Assembly (NCBI GenBank): GCA_038501625.1
Contig: JAZAYU010000012.1
Coordinates: 1,984,001-2,048,000, forward strand
Source: Corbicula japonica
Taxonomy: Eukaryota > Mollusca > Bivalvia > Venerida > Cyrenidae
Length of the DNA stretch: 64,000 bases
Direction: 5' to 3'
Below, piece by piece: positions 43,894 through 55,600 of this stretch. A program made the translations under genes and the position numbers. Below the pieces are notes generated by a model. It saw nothing but the letters and a program-made list of their open reading frames with translations. It did not search any database and was not told the origin of the DNA. Positions within the stretch are counted from its first letter, which is position 1. Each line of letters opens with the position of its first letter.

Positions 43894-44769
43894 TTCAACT
43901 TTTAGGGCCCACTACACTCCTACCCTGCATGTTCATCGATAAAATGACAATTATCAAAATCTCAATAACCGCAATATGCCGTTCAATAAAACTTTGCACA
44001 AATGAGTGTTACTAATGTATCTTAAGTTATTTTGCATATCTTCAACTTTTAGGGCCCACTACACTCCTACCCTGCATGTTCATCGATAAAATGACAATTA
44101 TCAAAATCTCAATAACCGCAATATGCCGTTCAATAAAACTTTGCACAAATGAGTGTTACTAATGTATCTTAAGTTATTTTGCATATGGTAAGACTCGTTA
44201 GAACAATAAAGAAAAATATTAAGATCTTAACATTCCCTAAACTTTTATTTACATAAATTCACAAAAACTTAACTACACAAAACATTTTAAATGGCCACAC
44301 GAGAAATATGATATTGAAAACAATAACTTGTGTCTTCGTGACTTACATTTGTAAACTTTATGAGATATTAGTAAAAGTGTGTTTGACCTTCAATTTCCTG
44401 GTCGCGTGACAATCATTGATTTCTCTTTTACATGTAGTAGTTGAGAGTTCTTTACAAAGTACTCAACATTTTCTTGTCAAGAAACAAACCTTGACGAGGG
44501 AATTTAAAATTATATTTTGTATTGCTTAGTATATTTTGTATTGCTTAGTTTTTGTGAATTTATGTAAAAAGAATTTTATTGAATTTTTAGGTCTAGCTAT
44601 TTCTTTACTTTTCTAACGTGTCTACTGTATATAAAGTAAAGATACATTAGTAACATTTATTTGTGCAAAGTATCACTGAACGACATTTTACCGTTATTGA
44701 GATTTTCATAATTTCCTTTTTTTATGGATGAACGTGCTTGGGACGAGTGTAGTGGACCCTTAAAAGTCG
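43894..44769. mobile_element. Large fold-back element F2 with duplicated left end
   Basis: Related to F1. TTTAGGGCCCACTACACTCC is mirrored at the right end by GAGTGTAGTGGACCC; inner TTTGCACAAATGAGTG / ATTTGTGCAAAG and TACATAAATTCACAAAAAC / TTTTTGTGAATTTATGTAA pair. The left 147 bp is present twice in tandem (43894-44040 and 44041-44187), almost identical. Confidence 0.8.
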
Positions 44770-45455
44770 TAAAATTTTAGACTACCCCCTGTAATTTGCC
44801 GGTTAGGGTTTTCAAGGACTTCGAATCAGGTATGGCAAGCGGTTTGCACAATTAAATCGATATCTATCATGGTTCACGACCAATTAATATAGATGTAGGT
44901 CCGATAACCTTAGTTATAGGTGAAACCCCTAGTTCTCAGGCGATAACCCTAGTTAGCATCCATAACTAGTTTGATAACTATGAATATCGCCAAAAACTAT
45001 AGTTACCGACAAACTACAGAAACTATAGTCAGTTTCATCCGTCAATCAGTACCAAAAATAACAGAAATTCCGTTTTTTGTGAAGGCTTTACTCAAAGTCA
45101 TGTCTTTTTTTTTCAATGTTATCTGGAGCGTGCAGCCTTTTCTTGCAACATCTTTTTTACTGTTTACTTGCAGCATCACTTGAACAAGAATAACTGCACA
45201 TTATTTAGCACCCATCAACTGACAATCACACAGAAAAGGAGTCCCTCTGACCAGTAATTTGTGAAGGATACTGTATATTCAAGGGCGACTTGACCTCTGG
45301 GGAATAATACAATGTTGTGCATAATCCTTTAATAACACCTCATGTTTTCATCTTAGCAATTTTAGGCACAGACAGGTACCTGTATAGATCCACCAACCAT
45401 TTGCAAACCAAACAATTCAGACACAAAGCATTAAATGATTAAGAAGTATACATCT
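44770..45455. other. Intergenic, no gene recognised
   Basis: Several degenerate CGATAACCCTAGTTA-like words at 44875-45010, otherwise AT-rich spacer between lipase B and PPM1G. Confidence 0.45.
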
Positions 45456-46388
45456 ACACTAGATGGGTGTTCAGTTGAACACTTGTGTCGCCCTCGGGTG
45501 CAATGCCGGAAGAAAAATGCAAGTACAAAAAAGGGGCATAACTCCATCTTGACCAAAAAAACTTGTCATCATCACGAGTGTGTTATCTTGAGCAATATAA
45601 TTAGGAAGTTTCATGAAGAAATATTGAGAAATCGCAGTTATGACCAACATTATGTTATCATGTAAAAATCCAAGTACAAAAAGGGGTGTAACTCCATCAA
45701 ATGCGACGTTGACCTAAAGAATCAAGCATCATCATGAGCCTGTTGTCATAAGCAATATAATTAGAAAGTTTCATTAAGAGATGTTGAGAAATGGCAAAGT
45801 TATTGCCAACATTAAGTTTTTGTGTAAATTTCCATGTTCAAAAAGGGGCCTAACTCCATCAAATGTGACCTTGACCTAAAGAATTTGGCATCATCATGAG
45901 TGTGTTGTCATAAGCAATATAATTTGAAAGTTTCATGAAGAAATATTGAGAAATGGCAAAGTTATAGCCAACATTAAGTTTTTGTGTCAAAATCTAAGTA
46001 CAAAAAGGGGCATAACTCCATCAAATGTAACCTTGACCTAAAGAATTTGGCATCATCATGAGCGTGTTGTCATAAGCAATATAATTTGAAAGTTTCATGA
46101 AGAAATATTGAGAAATGGCAAAGTTATAGCCAACATTAAGTTTTTGTGTCAAAATCTAAGAACAAAAAGGGGCATAACTCCATCAAATATGATCTTGACC
46201 TAAAGAATTTGGCATCATCATGAGCGTGTTGTCATAAGCAATGTAATTTGAAAGTTTCATGAAGAAATATTAAGAAATGGCAAAGTTATAGCCAACGTTA
46301 AGTTTTCGTGACGGACGGACGGACAGACCGACAGACGGACACAGCAATCCCTATGTATCGCCATTTCTTCGAAAGGGCGACACAATAA
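45456..46388 (+). mobile_element. Helentron-like non-autonomous element, TGTGTCGCCC-type
   Basis: 5' end CACTAGATGG, stem-loop GTGTTCAGTTGAACAC (45467-45482), block TTGTGTCGCCC (45483-45493). The body has five tandem units of 150-162 bp (AAGGGGCATAACTCC at 45531, 45681, 45843, 46005 and 46167). Then a GGACGGACGGACAG tract and a 3' hairpin TGTATCGCC...GGGCGACACA whose right arm is the complement of the 5' block. The unit length is similar to known 160-bp bivalve satellites. No protein coding. Confidence 0.8.
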
Positions 46389-46529
46389 AGTCCATTTCCA
46401 GAACAATTCTATTTAATACTTGACAGAAGGTAAAAAATAAAACAAAAACTTTTCAGTGTTTTTATTGTTCTTTTTGTCAAGTTAAACATACACACTGACT
46501 CTTCGTACATGAAAAAATATCTAACAATA

Positions 46530-46791
46530 ACCCTTACTAAGTCTGCTTACCTTATACTCCCCTTACTCCCCAAATATGGGATTTATCACATGTGGGAGGA
46601 GAGTCGATCCAGATCAACTAGCACTTCCGACACTGATATGGATCTACCCTGGTCGTTCTGTGGTCAGAAAAAAGCCAATGAGTCTAAAAGCAAACGGTGT
46701 AAATCCTCATCAGACGACACAGATGTGCCAGCTAATCTGGATCTACACTGTTCGCATATGCATTAAAGCAATTAACCATGGAGTAAAGGGT
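46530..46791. mobile_element. Palindromic MITE, GATCCAGATC family (copy 4)
   Basis: GTCGATCCAGATCAACTAGC ... GCCAGCTAATCTGGATCTAC with a GGTCAGAAAAAAGCCAATGA centre; right end GGAGTAAAGGG. Confidence 0.65.
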
Positions 46792-47208
46792 TTATGTAAC
46801 ATATGTAACCAGTGTAGACCCAGCTTATCCTGTATCTTGGAGTAGAAGAATGAGGGTCAATATTTGGTCAATTTATTTCTACAAACTAAACCAATCAACT
46901 TTGTAGGCTGAAACAGTCAACTCCATTCCACACCTGCAGCGAGTAAAGGGCTGACTGTACAACTTTTAAGAGCGGGTTGTTCAAAACTTTATCTGCGTAT
47001 TACACTCACCAAGGGTTTTAGAGTAACTTTCACATGGCTGAAAGACATAAAATCTTAACATCCTGAACTCCTAAACATTCGGTAATATGTAAAGTGAAAA
47101 TAAAGAAAATCACCAGTCTTTGGCAACCATTCTTTGACATACAGAATCCTGAATTTCATGAATAAGCCTAAAATGAATAAGGTGTAGATGAATAAGCCTA
47201 AAAACTTT

Positions 47209-47395
47209 CACCCATGAGTAAGTTTTTCATACGAATAAGATCTATATTTTCACTTTTTGATGCATTTGTACAATAAAATGACAAGTTTTAAAGACATCAG
47301 TTCAATGTAGGTATTCAAAATATTCCACACAACATGTTCTTTTGTAAAGTAAACACCCTTTGTTATTGTAACCCGCTGATAAGTTTCAAGGGATC
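47209..47395. repeat. Segmental duplicate, copy 1
   Basis: ACTTTCACCCATGAGTAAGT ... TTTGATGCATTTGTACAATA ... CACACAACATGTTCTTTTGT ... TTGTTATTGTAACCCGCTGA. The partner is 48279-48452. Confidence 0.75.
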
Positions 47396-47504
47396 TGGGT
47401 CTCGTTTAGAAAGAACTAACAAGTCTACAAGAGTTCCTTGATCAATATGATCAATTCATCCATGAAAAGTTACCTAATTCACAGCTGTTTTGCTTGTGCC
47501 TTTT

Positions 47505-47726
47505 TATCCCTTCCACATAATGTGGATGAACATTGTAGATCCAGATCAGCTGCCATATCCTTGCCATCTGATCAGGATCTACACTGTAAGCTTGTTTAAT
47601 TTATCAGATTATCTCTGGCAAACAGCAAGCAGTGATGATCCTGATCAGAGAGCACGGAAGTGCCGGCTAATCTGGATCTACACTGGTCACACATGCGTAA
47701 AAATAAGTATATATGGAGTCAAGGGT
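47505..47726. mobile_element. Palindromic MITE, GATCCAGATC family (copy 5)
   Basis: CATTGTAGATCCAGATCAGC / CATCTGATCAGGATCTACAC mirrored by GATGATCCTGATCAG / GGCTAATCTGGATCTACACTG. Ends TTTTATCCCTTCC and GGAGTCAAGGG. Confidence 0.65.
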
Positions 47727-47937
47727 TCAAGAATACAGTTAAGGATTTCAAGATGATCTGAAATATTATTTGTAATTTAGTATCGGCATAGTTTGAGTTT
47801 TCAGCAATAAATTGTTTCATTTTACAATTGAGCAAAGACATGCAAAAATGTGCCATCAGGAATAGGACTCATTCCTTGAAATGATGTCATAAAGATGAGA
47901 GGAAAAAATTGCTTTTGATCAATTTAGCAAAAAAAAT

Positions 47938-48290
47938 AACAAGAAGACCGTCTTAGACAGGTGATGCTCCCCGAATGGGTACTTTGTCTCAAAAACAGTT
48001 AGTTGTATAACTGAGGTGAATTTTGAAAACAGTGTAGTGCTATGAAATCAGACAATCTTAAAATCCAACTATATATAACAAAGTTATGGACCGGACATGA
48101 TTTAGGTTCAAGGTCATGCTGTGACCTGGACTTTCTAGCAACCAAATGTTGTGTGATGTGTGGCCTCGATACGGTGATCATTTCCGTGAAATAATTTTTA
48201 AATCCAACTATTAATAACAGAGTTATAGACAGGACACGATATTGCTTAAAGGTCATGCTGTGACCTTGACCTTCAAACTTTCACCCATGA
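47938..48290 (+). mobile_element. Helentron-like element, GATGCTCCCC-type (3' end missing)
   Basis: AACAAGA, stem AAGACCGTCTT, block AGACAGGTGATGCTCCCC, then a body with two degenerate ATAACAxAGTTATGGACxGGAC-type units. No GGAC tract or 3' hairpin was found before the duplicated segment at 48279. Confidence 0.55.
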
Positions 48291-48505
48291 GTAAGTTTTT
48301 AATACCAATAAAATCTTATCTTATCATTTTTTGATGCATTTGTACAATAAAATGACAAATTTTAAAAGACATCAGTAGGTATTTAAAATATTCCACACAA
48401 CATGTTCTTTTGTAAAGTTAACACCCTTTGTTATTGTAATCTGCTGATAAAGATGTGAGGAAAAAATTGCTTTTGATCAATTTAGTAAAAAAAATAACAA
48501 TGTAG
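48279..48505. repeat. Segmental duplicate, copy 2 (lacks the middle)
   Basis: Matches 47209-47395 and then runs directly into AAGATGTGAGGAAAAAATTG, which in copy 1 is about 490 bp further right (47893). The join is at GCTGATAA|AGATG. Confidence 0.7.
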
Positions 48506-48708
48506 TCGAACAGGTAACAAAACATAAAAAAAAAATTTTGTAAGAAAATGGCAGATGCTTTCTTGATGCTTTCCTATAAGTATCTTGCATGAGTGTGAGG
48601 TGAAGATGGAAATATCTGTCAACAAGGGTGAATTTTTAAAATTACGGGAACCAGGCTCTGCTTAATGTTGTATAGGAAACAAATAAAATCTGTATAGTGA
48701 TTTGTTGT

Positions 48709-48924
48709 TAAACACTTTACTTCATGGAAATGTCTTATCACATGGATAACCTGTAGATCTAGTTCAGAATCTAAAATAATATATGCTGTTAGCTCCCTTA
48801 GGTTCTCTCTGACAAGAAATGAACAGTCAGTGTAGATCCTGATCAGACAGCATGAATGTGCCAGCTAATTTGGATCACCACAGTTTGCCCGTGCTTAAAA
48901 GATGTATCTATGGACTGAACAGTT
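48709..48924. mobile_element. Palindromic MITE, GATCCAGATC family (copy 6, decayed)
   Basis: CAGTCAGTGTAGATCCTGAT + CAGACAGCATGAATGTGCC and GCTAATTTGGATCACCACAG; left half strongly diverged. Confidence 0.5.
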
Positions 48925-49462
48925 AAAGGTACAAGTAATTGAGATTATGCTTTAAGGAAAAGGTACAGCCTATTCAATTCATACTGTATAATTATAAACA
49001 CTTTCCATGTTCAACTGTACTGATAATGCTTCATCTAGCTATCATACAGTAGGCATATTTTTATGAGGCCAATCTGTTTGTTAAACCACACAGGTGTAAT
49101 TATATTTTTACAATCACTTTTCACCAATAATCAACTAAGCATAACGCTCACTTCCATTGCTGTTTTCTTGTCCATGTTAAAGTTTAAAAAAGGTCCTCTG
49201 ACCAGTTTGTTAAAGAAGTAACAGATTTTTTCATAATCTAACAATTCCAAATGGCAATGTTATAAACAAATGTTAGAAATATTCTCTAACAATAAAAAAA
49301 TGGATACATGTTCAACAAAACAACTGTGACTTAGAAATTTCATAACAATTTTAGCACATTTGTAACAGTTAGATACTAGGCAAAAGATGGCCTTACTCCT
49401 CCGTTTGACATGCAATCAATTGTACTTGAACCATTTTAATGTTTATCTTTACGCAGCACGTC

Positions 49463-49672
49463 TTAAGTTTGTTGATCTGACGATTTCACTTCCTCTTCGT
49501 CCAACTTCACACGTTTTTCTGGCTGCTTTTCATCGGACGCAGAATCGTCTAGACTATCGACGTCCCGTTTTGAGCTGCTAGGCGCTTTGTTGAATACAAT
49601 TATTATGCAGGTCATGTTATCACAACCGGTTCCATCACCCATGGTGTTTGGCGCCAAACAAAAGTCAAACAT
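49463..49672 (-). CDS. PPM1G: PPM1G last coding exon
   Basis: Acceptor TTTCACAG, reads [20 protein letters not shown] then TCIIIVF, a Ser/Asp-rich linker and [21 protein letters not shown] (TAA 49463-49465). The Met is internal: the upstream exon ends in phase 0 with CEE. Confidence 0.95.
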   Translation of the reverse strand: MFDFCLAPNTMGDGTGCDNMTCIIIVFNKAPSSSKRDVDSLDDSASDEKQPEKRVKLDEEEVKSSDQQT

Positions 49673-52600
49673 CTGTGAAAGGGTAGAAATTTTGAAGTTA
49701 TTTGAATGTTATTTAGGAATATAATGTACGTATAACTATTATATAGATCTACACTGGTGACAAATGTGATTAAAGACATATCCCCAGAGTAAAATGGTAA
49801 ATAAAAAAAAATAAAGTAAATAATATTATGCTCAAAATAACAAATAATACAAATTTGATTCTTCTTGAAGTTTGTTAAGGTTCAGGTCACGAGGTCGACA
49901 TTCTTAGCATAATCACACACTGAGGTTCCACTGTGCTGGTTTAACATTCACATATCTTGTATACAAGGAAAAAATGAAAATCAAACCAGAGCAAAATCTC
50001 ACAAAATAATAACTAATCTAAGAAAATAATAGATCTGCCTGGGTTGATGCCTACACCAAAATGTCAATTGTGGATTCTGTGTCACATTATGTGAACATAT
50101 GTCCCTTTCAAAATTAAATCATACAACAGTTATATTGCAGAGTTGACGCACATTTGCAGAGCAACCTGTGTCGACACTTCAGTCTATGAATTCTAGTGAC
50201 ATCAAGATCATAAAAAATATAAAACTGAAAAACCAGTCTTAAATCTCAAGCATCTGACTTGCTTAAGGTTTTAGAACTGTAATCTGCACTTTCGCAGATT
50301 GGGATTTTGTTGTTTTCATTTCCAAGTACATCCATTTAGACATCTAAACAAGAGTTTTAAAAAACATTTACTGTGCGTAACTCGGGGAAATTCAGTATTT
50401 TAGAAGGGGACCCTCTGTTTCGAAAAATGGGCTAAAAATCAATCCTACTAGAAGCTAAATTCATCCCTATTTCTTCCAAACCTTGTTAAATTTTGTAAAA
50501 TAAAAGCTAATTGTTAAAGGACATCATACCTAACAGGAAAAAACGAGTAATATTTTTAAAATTTATTTCTAACACTTTATAAATTGACTTTTTTTAAGTG
50601 CACCCCAGCTTCGGAAATGCACATTTTTCCGAGCTGCAAAAATTAAGCAAGTTTTTTTCTGTGTTTTTTGTGCATGTTTAATGCAGTAAAATAATTATGT
50701 TATACATAAAAATTATCTGCAATGTGTACAGAATCAAATAATAAACTAGAACTGCTTTTGGGAAAAGCACATGTCTCCCACAAAGGCATCATCTTTGATG
50801 ATGCACAGGATAAAACTGGTGAAGTGAATATAAAGATGGCAATTTATTAAAAGGGCATACGGAAGTTCTGTGCAATATAAGTCATAAACAATGTCACAAA
50901 TTTTTGGAGGATCAGGAAAAACATAAGTTTCAATTTCTGATGGGCCATAATCCTGAAGTGCCAGGGTCAATGTGGCTGGTTGTCAAACTTGTTGTCATTA
51001 ACATTTTGATATATCAGTGAAGATGCACTGAAAAAAGACCATGAGAGTGAGTGTACAAGACTATCAAGGCCAATTGTAAATAAATAAATGGGCCATAAGT
51101 CTTATGTGCCGGGGTCAAAGCGGCTGTTTTTTTATTACACAGATAATTATAGCATTTGGTGAACATCATATAATAAAAATAGCAGAAAATGAGAGAAGAA
51201 CCAAATCATGAGATGAACCAGGTTAGTGACATGTTTAAAAGGCTAATTTCGGATAAATCAAAGGGCCATAAATCTGATATGCCTGGTGCAAAGTGGCTGG
51301 TTTTCGAACTTGGCCAAGATATTAAGGCCACACACATTATCATAATGTTTATTGAAAATCAGTTGATGAATATTTCAGTTACATAGCAGACAAGGCTTAA
51401 ACAGCCAATTTTGGATAATTCAAGGGCCATAAATCCGACATGACTGGGGCAATACGGCTGGTTATCGAACTTGGCCGAGATATTATGGCCACAAACATTT
51501 TCATAAAGTATGGTGAAGATCAGATGATAACTGTTCAAGTTACAGAGTGGACAAGCCTCAAACAACTTATTTTTGATAATTCAAGGGCCATAATTCTGAG
51601 ATTCCTTGGGCAATATGGCTGGTTATCAAACTTGATCGAGATATTATGGCCACTAACATTTTGATGAAGTTTGGTGATGATCCGATGAAAACTGTTTGAC
51701 TTAGAGAGCGGACAAGTGTGACAGACAGACGGACAGACAGGAGCAAATCAAAATGTCTCCCACACCACTACGTGGTGGGAGACCTTTGGTGAAGATACAA
51801 TGAAAACTATCTGACTTTGAGAGATGAACCAGGTTAGTGACATGTTTAAAAGGCTAATTTCGGATAAATCAAAGGGCCATAAATCTGATATGCCTGGTGC
51901 AAAGTGGCTGGTTTTCGAACTTGGCCAAAGATATTAAGGCCACACACATTATCATAATGTTTATTGAAAATCAGTTGATGAATATTTCAGTTACATAGCA
52001 GACAAGGCTTAAACAGCCAATTTTGGATAATTCAAGGGCCATAAATCCGACATGACTGGGGCAATACGGCTGGTTATCGAACTTGGCCGAGATATTATGG
52101 CCACAAACATTTTCATAAAGTATGGTGAAGATCAGATGATAACTGTTCAAGTTACAGAGTGGACAAGCCTCAAACAACTTATTTTTGATAATTCAAGGGC
52201 CATAATTCTGAGATTCCTTGGGCAATATGGCTGGTTATCGAACTTGATCGAGATATTATGGCCACTAACATTTTGATGAAGTTTGGTGATGATCCGATGA
52301 AAACTGTTTGACTTAGAGAGCGGACAAGTATGACAGACAGACGGACAGACAGACGGACAGACAGGAGCAAATCAAAATGTCTCCCACACCACTACGTGGT
52401 GGGAGACATAACAAGAGGGCCATGATGGCCCTGTATCGCTCACCTGAGTACAAAAGTACTTTCAGCTTTACCCCAGGGCCAACATTTAAATAATGCTGGT
52501 AAAGGGTCTCTTTACAATTCTCAACACGAAATATCTAAGGTCTAGTCGCATTAGTTTCAGAGAACAAGGGGTGTAGTTTGACACTAGCAAACATTCTACA

Positions 52601-55600
52601 TGTCTTCAGTTCTTACTATTTAGCTCTATGTAAAAATTGATAAGCCCCTGGGTGGGGCCAATTCGAGCCTGGGGTCATGATATGTATAAACATGGTAAAG
52701 GTCCACAAAGTGATGTTACATGTTAAAATTCTAAGCTCTATGTGTTATGGTTCTAGAGAAGAAGACTTTTACAAGATTTTTCCTATATAATTCTATGTAA
52801 AATGGGCGACCCCTGTGGCGAGGGGCCAATTTTGACCCAAGGGCCATAATTTGAACAACTTTGTAAGAGGTTCATTAGACAATGTTTCATGCCAAATATC
52901 TAACCTCTAGCCATTGCGGTTTTGGAGAAGAAGATTTTTTAAGTTTTTGCTATATATTGATATAAGGAAAACCCATGACCTCTGGGGCGGGGCAAATTTT
53001 GATCCCAGGGTGTTAATTTGAACAACTTTGTTAGAGGTCTATTAGACAATGTTTCATGCCAAATATCTAACCTCTGGCCATTGCGGTTTCAGAGAAGAAG
53101 ATTTTTTAAGTTTTTGCTATATTTATGGTTGGTATGCATTTCTAAGCGTTTACATCTATCAGGTACATTATCTGAATTTCTCATTTTTCATGACGACATT
53201 TTGTGACGTCTTGTGGACTGCATCAGCAGTGGTAACCCGGGACCGAACGAAATGCCGATCACAAAATTCTAGTTTTTTAAGGCGATGCCCGACGAGCAGG
53301 CTTGTTGCTTAATTTAGGTATGCCTCAAATTTGGTTTCAAAATTTTAGGGATATCTGTTGGGATGGTTGCTATTGCAATCGTTGCTGTTGGTTGCAATGG
53401 TTGCTATTGGTTGCCGATGGTGGCTATAATGGAGTCCATTCCATTAATGTTGCTATTGCTCATTCCATTAATGTTGCTATTGCTATTGGTTGCTGACTGT
53501 GGCTATAATGGAGTCCATTCCAGTAATGTTGCTATTGTTCTTGGTTGCGGACTGTGTCAGCCTTTATTCACATATTGCAAGGCATTCAGACATACCAACC
53601 GTAGGAATTTGCTCCGGGACCTTGTGGCCACATTTTATCCACTGTTTTTTTCTTATCATTGTTTATTTATATATTTATGTTGTGCCAAAAGATTTGTTTA
53701 CAAATAATATTATGAACAGTTTTTCTTTCTTCGTTTTTATTTTACAATACTAGTCATAAAATAAATTGATATAAGGAAAACCCATGACCTCTGGGGCGGG
53801 GCAAATTTTGACCCCAGGGCCATAATTTGAACAACTTTGTTAGAGGTCTATTAGACAATGTTTCATGCCAAACATCTAACCTCTGGCCATTGCGGTTTCG
53901 GAAAAGAAGATGTTTTAAGTTTTTGCTATATACTGATATAAGGAAAACCCATGACCTCTGGGGCGGGGCAAATTTTGACCCCAGGGCCATAATTTGAACA
54001 ACTTTGTTAGAGGTCTATTAGGCAATGTTTCATGCCAATTATCTAACCTCTGGCCATTGCGGTTTTGGAGAAGAAGATTTTTTAAATTTTTGCTATATAT
54101 TGATATAAGGAAAACCCATGACCTCTGGGGCGGGGCAAATTTTGAACCCAGGGCTATAATTTTAACAATCTTAGTAGAGGACCACTAGGTGATGCTACAC
54201 ACCACATATCAAAGTTCTAGGCCTTACAGTTTCAGAGAAGATTTTTTAAGTTTTTGCTATATATTGATATAAGGAAAACCCATGACCTCTGGGGCGGGGC
54301 AAATTTTGACCCCAGGGCCATAATTTGAACAACTTTGTTAGAGGTCCATTAGACAATGTTTCATGCCAAATATCTAACTTCTAGCCATTGCGGTTTTGGA
54401 GAAGATTTTTTAAGTTTTTGCTATATATTTATAAGGAAAACACATGACCCCAACCGGGCGGGGCCAATTTTGACCCCAGGGCTATAATTTGAACAATCTT
54501 GGTAGAGGACCATTAGGTGATGCTACACACCAAATATCAAAGTTCTAGGCCTTACGGTTTCAGAGAAGAAGACTTTTAAAAATTTCATGTTCCAAATCTA
54601 TTTTTATCCTCTGTGACCTAGATAGGCAATGGACTGGAACCATTTAAACAATTTTGGTAAAGCTTCATGCAAGTAACATTCCTGCCAAGTTTCAGCAAGA
54701 TTGGCCCAGGAGTTCAGGAGAAGAAGTCGTTTGAAGAAAAAGTTGACGACACACGGACGGACGACGGACATCAGGCAATCACAAAAGCTCGCCATGAGCA
54801 CTTCGTGCTCAGGTGAGCTAAAAAAACAAAGCACTTCACCATCTCATTTTCATTTTATTGGCCTACAAAATAGCCAAAAAGTTAAAAGCCACAAAAACCA
54901 AAGGGCTTGGTTTACGAATGGTCTTTTTTGATACCCCCTCAAATTTTTTGAAAAACAAGAAATAAGCACGCAATTAGCTATGCTGGTTGAAATTTAACTT
55001 CATAGAAGTAATTTTGGCAACCGTAACCATAGCAACCAAAGCATTCTGTTATAGGGAAAAATCATCGTGCAAACACATAAAATAACTTTTATTGAAGACA
55101 AGTATCACAAAAATACTGTTCAAATATATAAACAATAAAATAGCAACATTTTCCTAAATGAAAGTATAGATTCCAAAATCATTTTAGTTTCACATCGTGA
55201 TTATGCTGCTGTATTATAAAAGAGTCAGTATTTTGTAATAATATCATTACAATATTTCAGTTTTCATTGCTACTACATGGCTACTAAATGAAGATGAAGA
55301 ATAATAACAATTATTTCCGAATTTTAAAACTATTGATTATACCATTTTTTCCAAAAATATAATCACAATAATTAGCAAAAAAGAAGAAAAAGGAAAAAAG
55401 TTCCTCTCCCGTGGATTGAACCGGGTCCGTCAAAACGAAAGTCTTGATCGCTACAATTGCGCCACAGAGGATTATTCAATTTCATATAACATGTATTCAT
55501 TGCTGAGTATTGTTCGTCTACACTCTTATTTTGAGTACTTGTTATGAAAATATTTATTTACATTACATCAATTTCATATCCGCATTTTTATTATTTGATT

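Noticed and set aside
53302..53753. Hydrophobic plus-strand frames up to 114 codons
   Set aside because: They lie in the insertion within a Helentron-like element and come from GTTGCTATTG and GGCTATAATGG local repeats in three frames; no homology recognised.
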